From assembly GCA_039105265.1 (NCBI GenBank), contig JAPFFF010000088.1, positions 46,953 to 110,952 of the forward strand: DNA of 64,000 nucleotides, given 5' to 3'. A program made the position numbers and the translations under genes. Positions 52,653 through 64,000 of the stretch are shown one piece after another. The notes under the pieces were generated by a model that saw only the letters and a list, made by a program, of their open reading frames with translations, had not been told where the DNA came from and made no database searches. Positions within the stretch are counted from its first letter, which is position 1. Each line of letters starts with the position of its first letter. This DNA comes from Tritrichomonas musculus (Eukaryota; Parabasalia; Tritrichomonadida; Tritrichomonadidae).

Positions 52653-55600
52653 TCATCAGATTCAACGAGAACTGCAGTTGAATCATCAGATTCAACGAGA
52701 ACTACAGTTGAATCATCAGATTCAACGAGAACTGCAGTTGAATCATCAGATGCAACGAGAACTACAGTTGAATCATCAGATTCAACGAGAACTGCAGTTG
52801 AATCATCAGATGCAACGACAACTGCAGTTGAATCATCAGATGCAACGACAACTGCAGTTGAATCATCAGATTCAACGAGAACTGCAGTTGAATCATCAGA
52901 TGCAACGAGAACTGCAGTTGAATCATCAGATTCAACGAGAACTGCAGTTTAATAATAAGATGAAACAAGAACTGCAGTTGAATCATCAGATGCAACGAGA
53001 ACTGCAGTTGAATCATCAGATGCAACGAGAACTGCAGTTGAATCATCAGATGCAACGACAACTGCAGTTGAATCATCAGATGCAACGAGAACTGCAGTTG
53101 AATCATCAGATGCAACGAGAACTGCAGTTTAATAATAAGATGAAACAAGAACTGCAGTTGAATCATCAGATGCAACGACAACTGCAGTTGAATCATCAGA
53201 TGCAACGAGAACTGCAGTTGAATCATCAGATGCAACGAGAACTGCAGTTGAATCATCAGATTCAACGAGAACTGCAGTTGAATCATCAGATTCAACGAGA
53301 ACTGCAGTTGAATCATCAGATGCAACGAGAACTGCAGTTGAATCATCAGATGCAACGAGAACTACAGTTGAATCATCAGATTCAACGAGAACTGCAGTTG
53401 AACCATCAGATTCAACGAGAACTGCAGTTGAACCATCAGATTCAACGAGAACTGCAGTTGAATCATCAGATGCAACGAGAACTGCAGTTGAATCATCAGA
53501 TGCAACGAGAACTGCAGTTTAATAATAAGATGCAACAAGAACTGCAGTTGAATCATCAGATGCAACGAGAACTGCAGTTGAATCATCAGATGCAACGACA
53601 ACTGCAGTTGAATCATCAGATGCAGCGAGAACTGCAGTTGAATCATCAGATTCAACGAGAACTGCAGTTGAATCATCAGATTCAACGAGAACTGCAGTTG
53701 AATCATCAGATGCAACGAGAACTGCAGTTGAATCATCAGATGCAACGAGAACTACAGTTGAATCATCAGATTCAACGAGAACTGCAGTTGAATCATCAGA
53801 TTCAACGAGAACTGCAGTTGAATCATCAGATTCAACGAGAACTGCAGTTGAATCATCAGATGCAACGAGAACTGCAGTTGAATCATCAGATTCAACGACA
53901 ACTGCAGTTGAACCATCAGATTCAACGAGAACTGCAGTTGAATCATCAGATGCAACGAGAACTGCAGTTGAATCATCAGATGCAACGAGAACTGCAGTTG
54001 AATCATCAGATTCAACGAGAACTGCAGTTGAATCATCAGATGCAACGAGAACTGCAGTTGAATCATCAGATTCAACGAGAACTGCAGTTTAATAATAAGA
54101 TTCAACGAGAACTGCAGTTTAATAATAAGATGAAACAAGAACTGCAGTTGAATAATCAGATGCAACGAGAACTGCAGTTGAATCATCAGATGCAGCGAGA
54201 ACTGCAGTTTAATAATAAGATGAAACAAGAACTGCAGTTGAATCATCAGATGCAACGAGAACTGCAGTTGAATCATCAGATGCAACGAGAACTGCAGTTG
54301 AATCATCAGATGCAGCGAGAACTGCAGTTTAATAATAAGATGAAACAAGAACTGCAGTTGAATCATCAGATGCAACGAGAACTGCAGTTGAATCATCAGA
54401 TGCAACGAGAACTGCAGTTGAATCATCAGATGCAGCGAGAACTGCAGTTTAATAATAAGATGAAACAAGAACTGCAGTTGAATCATCAGATTCAACGAGA
54501 ACTGCAGTTGAATCATCAGATGCAACGAGAACTGCAGTTGAATCATCAGATGCAACGAGAACTGCAGTTGAATCATCAGATGCAACGAGAACTGCAGTTG
54601 AATCATCAGATTCAACGAGAACTGCAGTTGAATCATCAGATGCAACGACAACTGCAGTTGAATCATCAGATTCAACGAGAACTGCAGTTGAATCATCAGA
54701 TGCAACGAGAACTGCAGTTGAATCATCAGATTCAACGAGAACTGCAGTTTAATAATAAGATTCAACGAGAACTGCAGTTTAATAATAAGATGAAACAAGA
54801 ACTGCAGTTGAATAATCAGATGCAACGAGAACTGCAGTTGAATCATCAGATTCAACGACAACTGCAGTTGAATCATCAGATTCAACGAGAACTGCAGTTG
54901 AATCATCAGATGCAACGAGAACTGCAGTTGAATCATCAGATTCAACGAGAACTGCAGTTTAATAATAAGATTCAACGAGAACTGCAGTTTAATAATAAGA
55001 TGAAACAAGAACTGCAGTTGAATAATCAGATGCAACGAGAACTGCAGTTGAATCATCAGATGCAACGAGAACTGCAGTTGAATCATCAGATGCAACGAGA
55101 ACTGCAGTTGAATCATCAGATGCAACGAGAACTGCAGTTGAATCATCAGATGCAACAAGAACTGCAGTTGAATCATCAGATGCAACGAGAACTGCAGTTG
55201 AATCATCAGATTCAACGAGAACTTCAGTTGAATCATCAGATTCAACGAGAACTGCAGTTGAATCATCAGATTCAACGAGAACTGCAGTTGAATCATCAGA
55301 TTCAACGAGAACTTCAGTTGAATCATCAGATTCAACGAGAACTGCAGTTGAATCATCAGATGCAACGAGAACTGCAGTTGAATCATCAGATGAAACAAGA
55401 ACTGCAGTTGAATCATCAGATGCAACGAGAACTGCAGTTGAATCATCAGATGCAACGAGAACTGCAGTTGAATCATCAGATGCAACGAGAACTGCAGTTG
55501 AATCATCAGATGCAACGACAACTGCAGTTGAATCATCAGATGCAACGAGAACTGCAGTTGAATCATCAGATTCAACGAGAACTGCAGTTGAATCATCAGA

Positions 55601-58600
55601 TGCAACGAGAACTGCAGTTGAATCATCAGATGCAACGAGAACTGCAGTTGAATCATCAGATTCAACGAGAACTGCAGTTGAATCATCAGATTCAACGAGA
55701 ACTGCAGTTGAATCATCAGATTCAACGAGAACTGCAGTTGAATCATCAGATGCAACGACAACTGCAGTTGAATCATCAGATGCAACGACAACTGCAGTTG
55801 AATCATCAGATGCAACGAGAACTGCAGTTGAATCATCAGATGCAACGAGAACTGCAGTTTAATAATAAGATTCAACGAGAACTGCAGTTGAATCATCAGA
55901 TGAAACAAGAACTGCAGTTGAATCATCAGATGCAACAAGAACTGCAGTTGAATCATCAGATTCAACGAGAACTGCAGTTGAATCATCAGATGCAACGAGA
56001 ACTGCAGTTGAATCATCAGATGAAACAAGAACTGCAGTTGAATCATCAGATTCAACGAGAACTGCAGTTGAACCATCAGATTCAACGAGAACTGCAGTTG
56101 AATCATCAGATGCAACGACAACTGCAGTTGAATCATCAGATGCAACGAGAACTGCAGTTGAATCATCAGATGAAACAAGAACTGCAGTTGAATCATCAGA
56201 TTCAACGAGAACTGCAGTTGAACCATCAGATTCAACGAGAACTACAGTTGAATCATCAGATTCAACGAGAACTGCAGTTGAATCATCAGATTCAACGAGA
56301 ACTACAGTTGAATCATCAGATTCAACGAGAACTGCAGTTGAATCATCAGATGCAACGAGAACTACAGTTGAATCATCAGATTCAACGAGAACTGCAGTTG
56401 AATCATCAGATGCAACGACAACTGCAGTTGAATCATCAGATGCAACGACAACTGCAGTTGAATCATCAGATTCAACGAGAACTGCAGTTGAATCATCAGA
56501 TGCAACGAGAACTGCAGTTGAATCATCAGATTCAACGAGAACTGCAGTTGAATCATCAGATGCAACAAGAACTGCAGTTGAATCATCAGATTCAACGAGA
56601 ACTGCAGTTGAATCATCAGATGCAACGAGAACTGCAGTTGAATCATCAGATGCAACGAGAACTGCAGTTGAATCATCAGATGCAACGAGAACTGCAGTTG
56701 AATCATCAGATGCAACGAGAACTGCAGTTTAATAATAAGATTCAACAAGAACTGCAGTTTAATCATAAGATTCAACGAGAACTGCAGTTTAATCATAAGA
56801 TTCAACGAGAACTGCAGTTTAATAATAAGATTCAACAAGAACTGCAGTTGAATCATCAGATGCAACGAGAACTGCAGTTGAATCATCAGATTCAACGAGA
56901 ACTGCAGTTGAATCATCAGATTCAACGAGAACTGCAGTTGAATCATCAGATGCAACGAGAACTGCAGCTGAATCATCAGATGCAACGAGAACTGCAGTTG
57001 AATCATCAGATGCAACGAGAACTGCAGTTGAATCATCAGATTCAACGAGAACTGCAGTTGAATCATCAGATGCAACGAGAACTGCAGTTGAACCATCAGA
57101 TTCAACGAGAACTGCAGTTGAATCATCAGATGCAACGAGAACTACAGTTGAATCATCAGATTCAACGAGAACTGCAGTTGAATCATCAGATGCAACGAGA
57201 ACTACAGTTGAATCATCAGATTCAACGAGAACTGCAGTTGAATCATCAGATGCAACAAGAACTGCAGTTGAATCATCAGATTCAACGAGAACTGCAGTTG
57301 AATCATCAGATTCAACGAGAACTGCAGTTGAACCATCAGATTCAACGAGAACTACAGTTGAATCATCAGATTCAACGAGAACTGCAGTTGAATCATCAGA
57401 TTCAACGAGAACTACAGTTGAATCATCAGATTCAACGAGAACTGCAGTTGAATCATCAGATGCAACGAGAACTACAGTTGAATCATCAGATTCAACGAGA
57501 ACTGCAGTTGAATCATCAGATGCAACGACAACTGCAGTTGAATCATCAGATGCAACGACAACTGCAGTTGAATCATCAGATTCAACGAGAACTGCAGTTG
57601 AATCATCAGATGCAACGAGAACTGCAGTTGAATCATCAGATGCAACGAGAACTGCAGTTTAATAATAAGATGAAACAAGAACTGCAGTTGAATCATCAGA
57701 TGCAACGAGAACTGCAGTTGAATCATCAGATGCAACGAGAACTGCAGTTGAATCATCAGATGCAACGACAACTGCAGTTGAATCATCAGATGCAACGAGA
57801 ACTGCAGTTGAATCATCAGATGCAACGAGAACTGCAGTTTAATAATAAGATGAAACAAGAACTGCAGTTGAATCATCAGATGCAACGACAACTGCAGTTG
57901 AATCATCAGATGCAACGAGAACTGCAGTTGAATCATCAGATGCAACGACAACTGCAGTTGAATCATCAGATTCAACGAGAACTGCAGTTGAATCATCAGA
58001 TTCAACGAGAACTGCAGTTGAATCATCAGATGCAACGAGAACTGCAGTTGAATCATCAGATTCAACGAGAACTGCAGTTGAACCATCAGATTCAACGAGA
58101 ACTGCAGTTGAACCATCAGATTCAACGAGAACTGCAGTTGAATCATCAGATGCAACGAGAACTGCAGTTGAATCATCAGATGCAACGAGAACTACAGTTG
58201 AATCATCAGATTCAACGAGAACTGCAGTTGAATCATCAGATTCAACGAGAACTGCAGTTGAATCATCAGATTCAACGAGAACTGCAGTTGAATCATCAGA
58301 TGCAACGAGAACTGCAGTTGAATCATCAGATGCAACGAGAACTGCAGTTGAATCATCAGATGCAACGAGAACTGCAGTTGAATCATCAGATGCAACGAGA
58401 ACTGCAGTTGAATCATCAGATTCAACGAGAACTGCAGTTGAATCATCAGATGCAACGAGAACTGCAGTTGAATCATCAGATTCAACGAGAACTGCAGTTG
58501 AACCATCAGATTCAACGAGAACTGCAGTTGAATCATCAGATGCAACGAGAACTGCAGTTGAATCATCAGATGCAACGAGAACTGCAGTTTAATAATAAGA

Positions 58601-61600
58601 TGCAACGAGAACTGCAGTTGAATCATCAGATGCAACGAGAACTGCAGTTGAATCATCAGATGCAACGAGAACTGCAGTTGAATCATCAGATTCAACGAGA
58701 ACTGCAGTTGAATCATCAGATGCAACGAGAACTGCAGTTGAATCATCAGATGCAACGAGAACTGCAGTTGAATCATCAGATTCAACGAGAACTGCAGTTG
58801 AATCATCAGATTCAACGAGAACTGCAGTTGAATCATCAGATTCAACGAGAACTGCAGTTGAATCATCAGATGCAACGAGAACTGCAGTTGAATCATCAGA
58901 TTCAACGAGAACTACAGTTGAATCATCAGATGCAACGAGAACTGCAGTTGAATCATCAGATGCAACGAGAACTGCAGTTGAATCATCAGATGCAACGAGA
59001 ACTGCAGTTGAATCATCAGATTCAACGAGAACTGCAGTTGAATCATCAGATGCAACGAGAACTGCAGTTGAATCATCAGATTCAACGAGAACTGCAGTTG
59101 AACCATCAGATTCAACGAGAACTGCAGTTGAATCATCAGATGCAACGAGAACTGCAGTTGAATCATCAGATGCAACGAGAACTGCAGTTTAATAATAAGA
59201 TGCAACGAGAACTGCAGTTGAATCATCAGATGCAACGAGAACTGCAGTTGAATCATCAGATGCAACGAGAACTGCAGTTGAATCATCAGATGCAGCGAGA
59301 ACTGCAGTTTAATAATAAGATGAAACAAGAACTGCAGTTGAATCATCAGATGCAACGAGAACTGTAGTTGAATCATCAGATGCAACGAGAACTGCAGTTG
59401 AATCATCAGATGCAACGAGAACTGCAGTTGAATCATCAGATGCAGCGAGAACTGCAGTTTAATAATAAGATGAAACAAGAACTGCAGTTGAATCATCAGA
59501 TGCAACGAGAACTGCAGTTGAATCATCAGATGCAACGAGAACTGCAGTTGAATCATCAGATGTAGCGAGAACTGCAGTTTAATAATAAGATGAAACAAGA
59601 ACTGCAGTTGAATCATCAGATTCAACGAGAACTGCAGTTGAATCATCAGATGCAACGAGAACTGCAGTTGAATCATCAGATGCAACGAGAACTGCAGTTG
59701 AATCATCAGATGCAACGAGAACTGCAGTTGAATCATCAGATTCAACGAGAACTGCAGTTGAATCATCAGATGCAACGACAACTGCAGTTGAATCATCAGA
59801 TTCAACGAGAACTGCAGTTGAATCATCAGATTCAACGAGAACTGCAGTTGAATCATCAGATGCAACGAGAACTGCAGTTGAATCATCAGATTCAACGAGA
59901 ACTGCAGTTTAATAATAAGATTCAACGAGAACTGCAGTTTAATAATAAGATGAAACAAGAACTGCAGTTGAATAATCAGATGCAACGAGAACTGCAGTTG
60001 AATCATCAGATTCAACGACAACTGCAGTTGAATCATCAGATTCAACGAGAACTGCAGTTGAATCATCAGATGCAACGAGAACTGCAGTTGAATCATCAGA
60101 TTCAACGAGAACTGCAGTTTAATAATAAGATTCAACGAGAACTGCAGTTTAATAATAAGATGAAACAAGAACTGCAGTTGAATAATCAGATGCAACGAGA
60201 ACTGCAGTTGAATCATCAGATTCAACGAGAACTTCAGTTGAATCATCAGATTCAACGAGAACTGCAGTTGAATCATCAGATGCAACGAGAACTGCAGTTG
60301 AATCATCAGATGAAACAAGAACTGCAGTTGAATCATCAGATTCAACGAGAACTGCAGTTGAACCATCAGATTCAACGAGAACTGCAGTTGAATCATCAGA
60401 TGCAACGACAACTGCAGTTGAATCATCAGATGCAACGAGAACTGCAGTTGAATCATCAGATGAAACAAGAACTGCAGTTGAATAATCAGATGCAACGAGA
60501 ACTGCAGTTGAATCATCAGATTCAACGAGAACTTCAGTTGAATCATCAGATTCAACGAGAACTGCAGTTGAATCATCAGATGCAATGAGAACTGCAGTTG
60601 AATCATCAGATGAAACAAGAACTGCAGTTGAATAATCAGATGCAACGAGAACTGCAGTTGAATCATCAGATGCAACGAGAACTGCAGTTGAATCATCAGA
60701 TGCAACGAGAACTGCAGTTGAATCATCAGATTCAACGAGAACTGCAGTTGAATCATCAGATGCAACGAGAACTGCAGTTGAATCATCAGATTCAACGAGA
60801 ACTTCAGTTGAATCATCAGATTCAACGAGAACTGCAGTTGAATCATCAGATGCAACGAGAACTGCAGTTGAATCATCAGATGAAACAAGAACTGCAGTTG
60901 AATCATCAGATGCAACGAGAACTGCAGTTGAATCATCAGATGCAACGAGAACTGCAGTTGAATCATCAGATGCAACGAGAACTGCAGTTGAATCATCAGA
61001 TGCAACGAGAACTGCAGTTGAATCATCAGATGCAACGAGAACTGCAGTTGAATCATCAGATTCAACGAGAACTGCAGTTGAATCATCAGATGCAACGAGA
61101 ACTGCAGTTGAATCATCAGATGCAACGAGAACTGCAGTTGAATCATCAGATTCAACGAGAACTGCAGTTGAATCATCAGATTCAACGAGAACTGCAGTTG
61201 AATCATCAGATTCAACGAGAACTGCAGTTGAATCATCAGATGCAACGACAACTGCAGTTGAATCATCAGATGCAACGACAACTGCAGTTGAATCATCAGA
61301 TGCAACGAGAACTGCAGTTGAATCATCAGATGCAACGAGAACTGCAGTTTAATAATAAGATTCAACGAGAACTGCAGTTGAATCATCAGATGAAACAAGA
61401 ACTGCAGTTGAATCATCAGATGCAACAAGAACTGCAGTTGAATCATCAGATTCAACGAGAACTGCAGTTGAATCATCAGATTCAACGAGAACTGCAGTTG
61501 AACCATCAGATTCAACGAGAACTACAGTTGAATCATCAGATTCAACGAGAACTGCAGTTGAATCATCAGATTCAACGAGAACTACAGTTGAATCATCAGA

Positions 61601-64000
61601 TTCAACGAGAACTGCAGTTGAATCATCAGATGCAACGAGAACTACAGTTGAATCATCAGATTCAACGAGAACTGAGTTAAATCATCAGATGCAACGACAA
61701 CTGCAGTTGAATCATCAGATGCAACGACAACTGCAGTTGAATCATCAGATTCAACGAGAACTGCAGTTGAATCATCAGATGCAACGAGAACTGCAGTTGA
61801 ATCATCAGATTCAACGAGAACTGCAGTTGAATCATCAGATGCAACAAGAACTGCAGTTGAATCATCAGATGCAACGAGAACTGCAGTTGAATCATCAGAT
61901 GCAACGAGAACTGCAGTTGAATCATCAGATGCAACGAGAACTGCAGTTGAATCATCAGATGCAACGAGAACTGCAGTTGAATCATCAGATGCAACGAGAA
62001 CTGCAGTTTAATAATAAGATTCAACAAGAACTGCAGTTTAATCATAAGATTCAACGAGAACTGCAGTTTAATCATAAGAGTCAACGAGAACTGCAGTTTA
62101 ATAATAAGATTCAACAAGAACTGCAGTTGAATCATCAGATGCAACGAGAACTGCAGTTGAATCATCAGATTCAACGAGAACTGCAGTTGAATCATCAGAT
62201 TCAACGAGAACTGCAGTTGAATCATCAGATGCAACGAGAACTGCAGTTGAATCATCAGATGCAACGAGAACTGCAGTTGAATCATCAGATGCAACGAGAA
62301 CTGCAGTTGAATCATCAGATTCAACGAGAACTGCAGTTGAATCATCAGATGCAACGAGAACTGCAGTTGAACCATCAGATTCAACGAGAACTGCAGTTGA
62401 ATCATCAGATGCAACGAGAACTACAGTTGAATCATCAGATTCAACGAGAACTGCAGTTGAATCATCAGATGCAACGAGAACTACAGTTGAATCATCAGAT
62501 TCAACGAGAACTGCAGTTGAATCATCAGATGCAACAAGAACTGCAGTTGAATCATCAGATTCAACGAGAACTGCAGTTGAATCATCAGATTCAACGAGAA
62601 CTGCAGTTGAACCATCAGATTCAACGAGAACTACAGTTGAATCATCAGATTCAACGAGAACTGCAGTTGAATCATCAGATTCAACGAGAACTACAGTTGA
62701 ATCATCAGATTCAACGAGAACTGCAGTTGAATCATCAGATGCAACGAGAACTGCAGTTTAATAATAAGATGAAACAAGAACTGCAGTTGAATCATCAGAT
62801 GCAACGACAACTGCAGTTGAATCATCAGATGCAACGAGAACTGCAGTTGAATCATCAGATGCAACGAGAACTGCAGTTGAATCATCAGATTCAACGAGAA
62901 CTGCAGTTGAATCATCAGATTCAACGAGAACTGCAGTTGAATCATCAGATGCAACGAGAACTGCAGTTGAATCATCAGATGCAACGAGAACTACAGTTGA
63001 ATCATCAGATTCAACGAGAACTGCAGTTGAACCATCAGATTCAACGAGAACTGCAGTTGAACCATCAGATTCAACGAGAACTGCAGTTGAATCATCAGAT
63101 TCAACGAGAACTGCAGTTGAACCATCAGATTCAACGAGAACTGCAGTTGAATCATCAGATTCAACGAGAACTGCAGTTGAACCATCAGATTCAACGAGAA
63201 CTGCAGTTGAACCATCAGATTCAACGAGAACTGCAGTTGAATCATCAGATGCAACGAGAACTACAGTTGAATCATCAGATTCAACGAGAACTGCAGTTGA
63301 ATCATCAGATTCAACGAGAACTGCAGTTGAATCATCAGATTCAACGAGAACTGCAGTTGAATCATCAGATGCAACGAGAACTGCAGTTGAATCATCAGAT
63401 GCAACGAGAACTACAGTTGAATCATCAGATTCAACGAGAACTGCAGTTGAATCATCAGATTCAACGAGAACTGCAGTTGAATCATCAGATTCAACGAGAA
63501 CTGCAGTTGAATCATCAGATGCAACGAGAACTGCAGTTGAATCATCAGATTCAACGAGAACTGCAGTTGAACCATCAGATTCAACGAGAACTGCAGTTGA
63601 ATCATCAGATGCAACGAGAACTGCAGTTGAATCATCAGATGCAACGAGAACTGCAGTTGAATCATCAGATTCAACGAGAACTGCAGTTGAATCATCAGAT
63701 GCAACGAGAACTGCAGTTGAATCATCAGATTCAACGAGAACTGCAGTTGAACCATCAGATTCAACGAGAACTGCAGTTGAATCATCAGATGCAACGAGAA
63801 CTGCAGTTGAATCATCAGATGCAACGAGAACTGCAGTTTAATAATAAGATGCAACGAGAACTGCAGTTGAATCATCAGATGCAACGAGAACTGCAGTTGA
63901 ATCATCAGATGCAACGAGAACTGCAGTTGAATCATCAGATGCAGCGAGAACTGCAGTTTAATAATAAGATGAAACAAGAACTGCAGTTGAATCATCAGAT
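52653..64000 (+). repeat. 12.1-kb tandem duplication, unit 2 (cut by window edge)
   Basis: It begins beside the most diverged monomers in the window (52473-52532) and runs past the right edge, where position 64000 corresponds to 51881 in unit 1. Relative to unit 1 it has a 7-monomer insertion at 55983-56192, one extra G monomer near 56643-56732, and lacks six monomers (46024-46203 in unit 1). Substitutions seen include CTGCAG at 61742-61771 against CTACAG at 49623-49652, and CGACAAC near 57956 against CGAGAAC. Confidence 0.9.
61653..61681 (+). repeat. 29-base monomer (1-base deletion), unit 2
   Basis: This is the copy of the 49534-49562 monomer, 12,119 bases downstream, with the same deletion and the same G-to-A change. 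It dates the deletion to before the 12.1-kb duplication. Confidence 0.95.

Larger units (their letters stand above)
1..64000 (+). repeat. 30-bp satellite DNA array filling the window
   Basis: The window is one tandem array of 2,133 complete monomers, all in the same orientation, plus 9 bases of the next. Monomer starts keep a fixed 30-base phase from 1 to 14670. The phase shifts by +3 after a 33-base monomer at 14671, and by -1 after each of two 29-base monomers at 49534 and 61653. The consensus begins TCATCAGATG, continues with CAACGAG at positions 11-17, and has AACTGCAGTT at 18-27. Common variants are G/T at position 10, G/C at 17, G/A at 22, T/C at 1, G/A at 15, and a linked set G28T, C2A and C5A that gives TTTAATAATAAG. 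No non-satellite sequence is visible on either strand. The size and HOR order fit eukaryotic heterochromatin, which is inference. Both array edges lie outside the window, so the total length is unknown. Confidence 0.98.

Noticed and set aside
1-64000. CRISPR array, suggested by 30-base direct repeats
   Set aside because: The repeats abut directly with no spacers, vary in sequence, and number over two thousand. No cas genes are visible.
1-64000. Telomere repeat or CENP-B box
   Set aside because: The 30-mer contains no TTAGGG-, TTTAGGG- or TTAGG-type short repeat. No monomer matches the CENP-B core pattern TTCG-NNNN-A-NN-CGGG on either strand.
1-64000. Hairpins as intrinsic transcription terminators
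   Set aside because: The 8-bp stem is followed by GAGAAC rather than a T run, and it occurs in about every second monomer with no gene upstream.
40594-64000. The 12.1-kb and 19-kb duplications as assembly errors
   Set aside because: This is not fully excluded. Copies differ by whole-monomer indels and private substitutions, which argues against simple assembler duplication of identical sequence, but only spanning reads can settle it.
1-64000. Plasmid iterons or a bacterial variable-number repeat locus
   Set aside because: Iteron sets and bacterial tandem repeats are far shorter than 64 kb, and no replication or other gene flanks the array in the window.

Overview
The whole 64,000-base window is a single uninterrupted satellite DNA array. 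It consists of 2,133 complete head-to-tail monomers in one orientation, then 9 bases of the next. Every monomer is 30 bp except three: one of 33 bp at 14671 and two of 29 bp at 49534 and 61653. The consensus has about 43% GC, begins TCATCAGATG, carries the only CpG at monomer positions 14-15, and has the palindrome AACTGCAGTT (with a PstI site) at positions 18-27. I see no unique sequence, transposon, RNA gene, spacer or inversion. An array of this size, purity and multi-level order suggests eukaryotic heterochromatin (centromeric, pericentromeric or subtelomeric) in a long-read assembly. The species and chromosomal position cannot be read from the window.

The monomers fall into a few variant classes. 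The G type has GATGCAA, the T type has GATTCAA, and the P type starts CCATCAG. An 'a' form has CTACAG, a 'q' form has CGACAAC, and a 'k' form has CAACAAG. The diverged K/N classes carry TTTAATAATAAG. The order of these classes shows nested higher-order repeats (HORs). The main HOR is 48 monomers (1,440 bp). Good copies start at 61, 1501, 19114, 20554, 31474 and 39964, and a rearranged 1,440-bp copy starts at 9481. Shortened forms of 47, 47, 31, 43 and 26 monomers start at 4741, 14221, 15634, 16564 and 30694. Smaller modules include a 7-monomer (210 bp) tandem pair found seven times and a 20-monomer (600 bp) tandem pair near 46.2 kb.

At a larger scale, 1-4560 recurs at 19054-23613, and a copy with internal losses lies at 14161-18963. 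The segment 7861-9960 recurs at 23344-25443, and 11821-14190 recurs at 26824-29193. The right-hand third is a recent tandem duplication of about 12.1 kb, with units at about 40594-52652 and 52653-64000. The second unit is cut by the window edge. Both units carry the same private 1-base deletion.

No protein-coding gene is annotated. Because 30 is a multiple of 3, one forward frame (decapeptide MQRELQLNHQ) stays open for up to 3,299 codons. However, about two dozen stops are spread through it and copied along with the HORs, and the substitution types look neutral. The most notable features are the two dyad symmetries in every T-type monomer, the clear footprints of unequal crossing-over, and the multi-scale duplication history.
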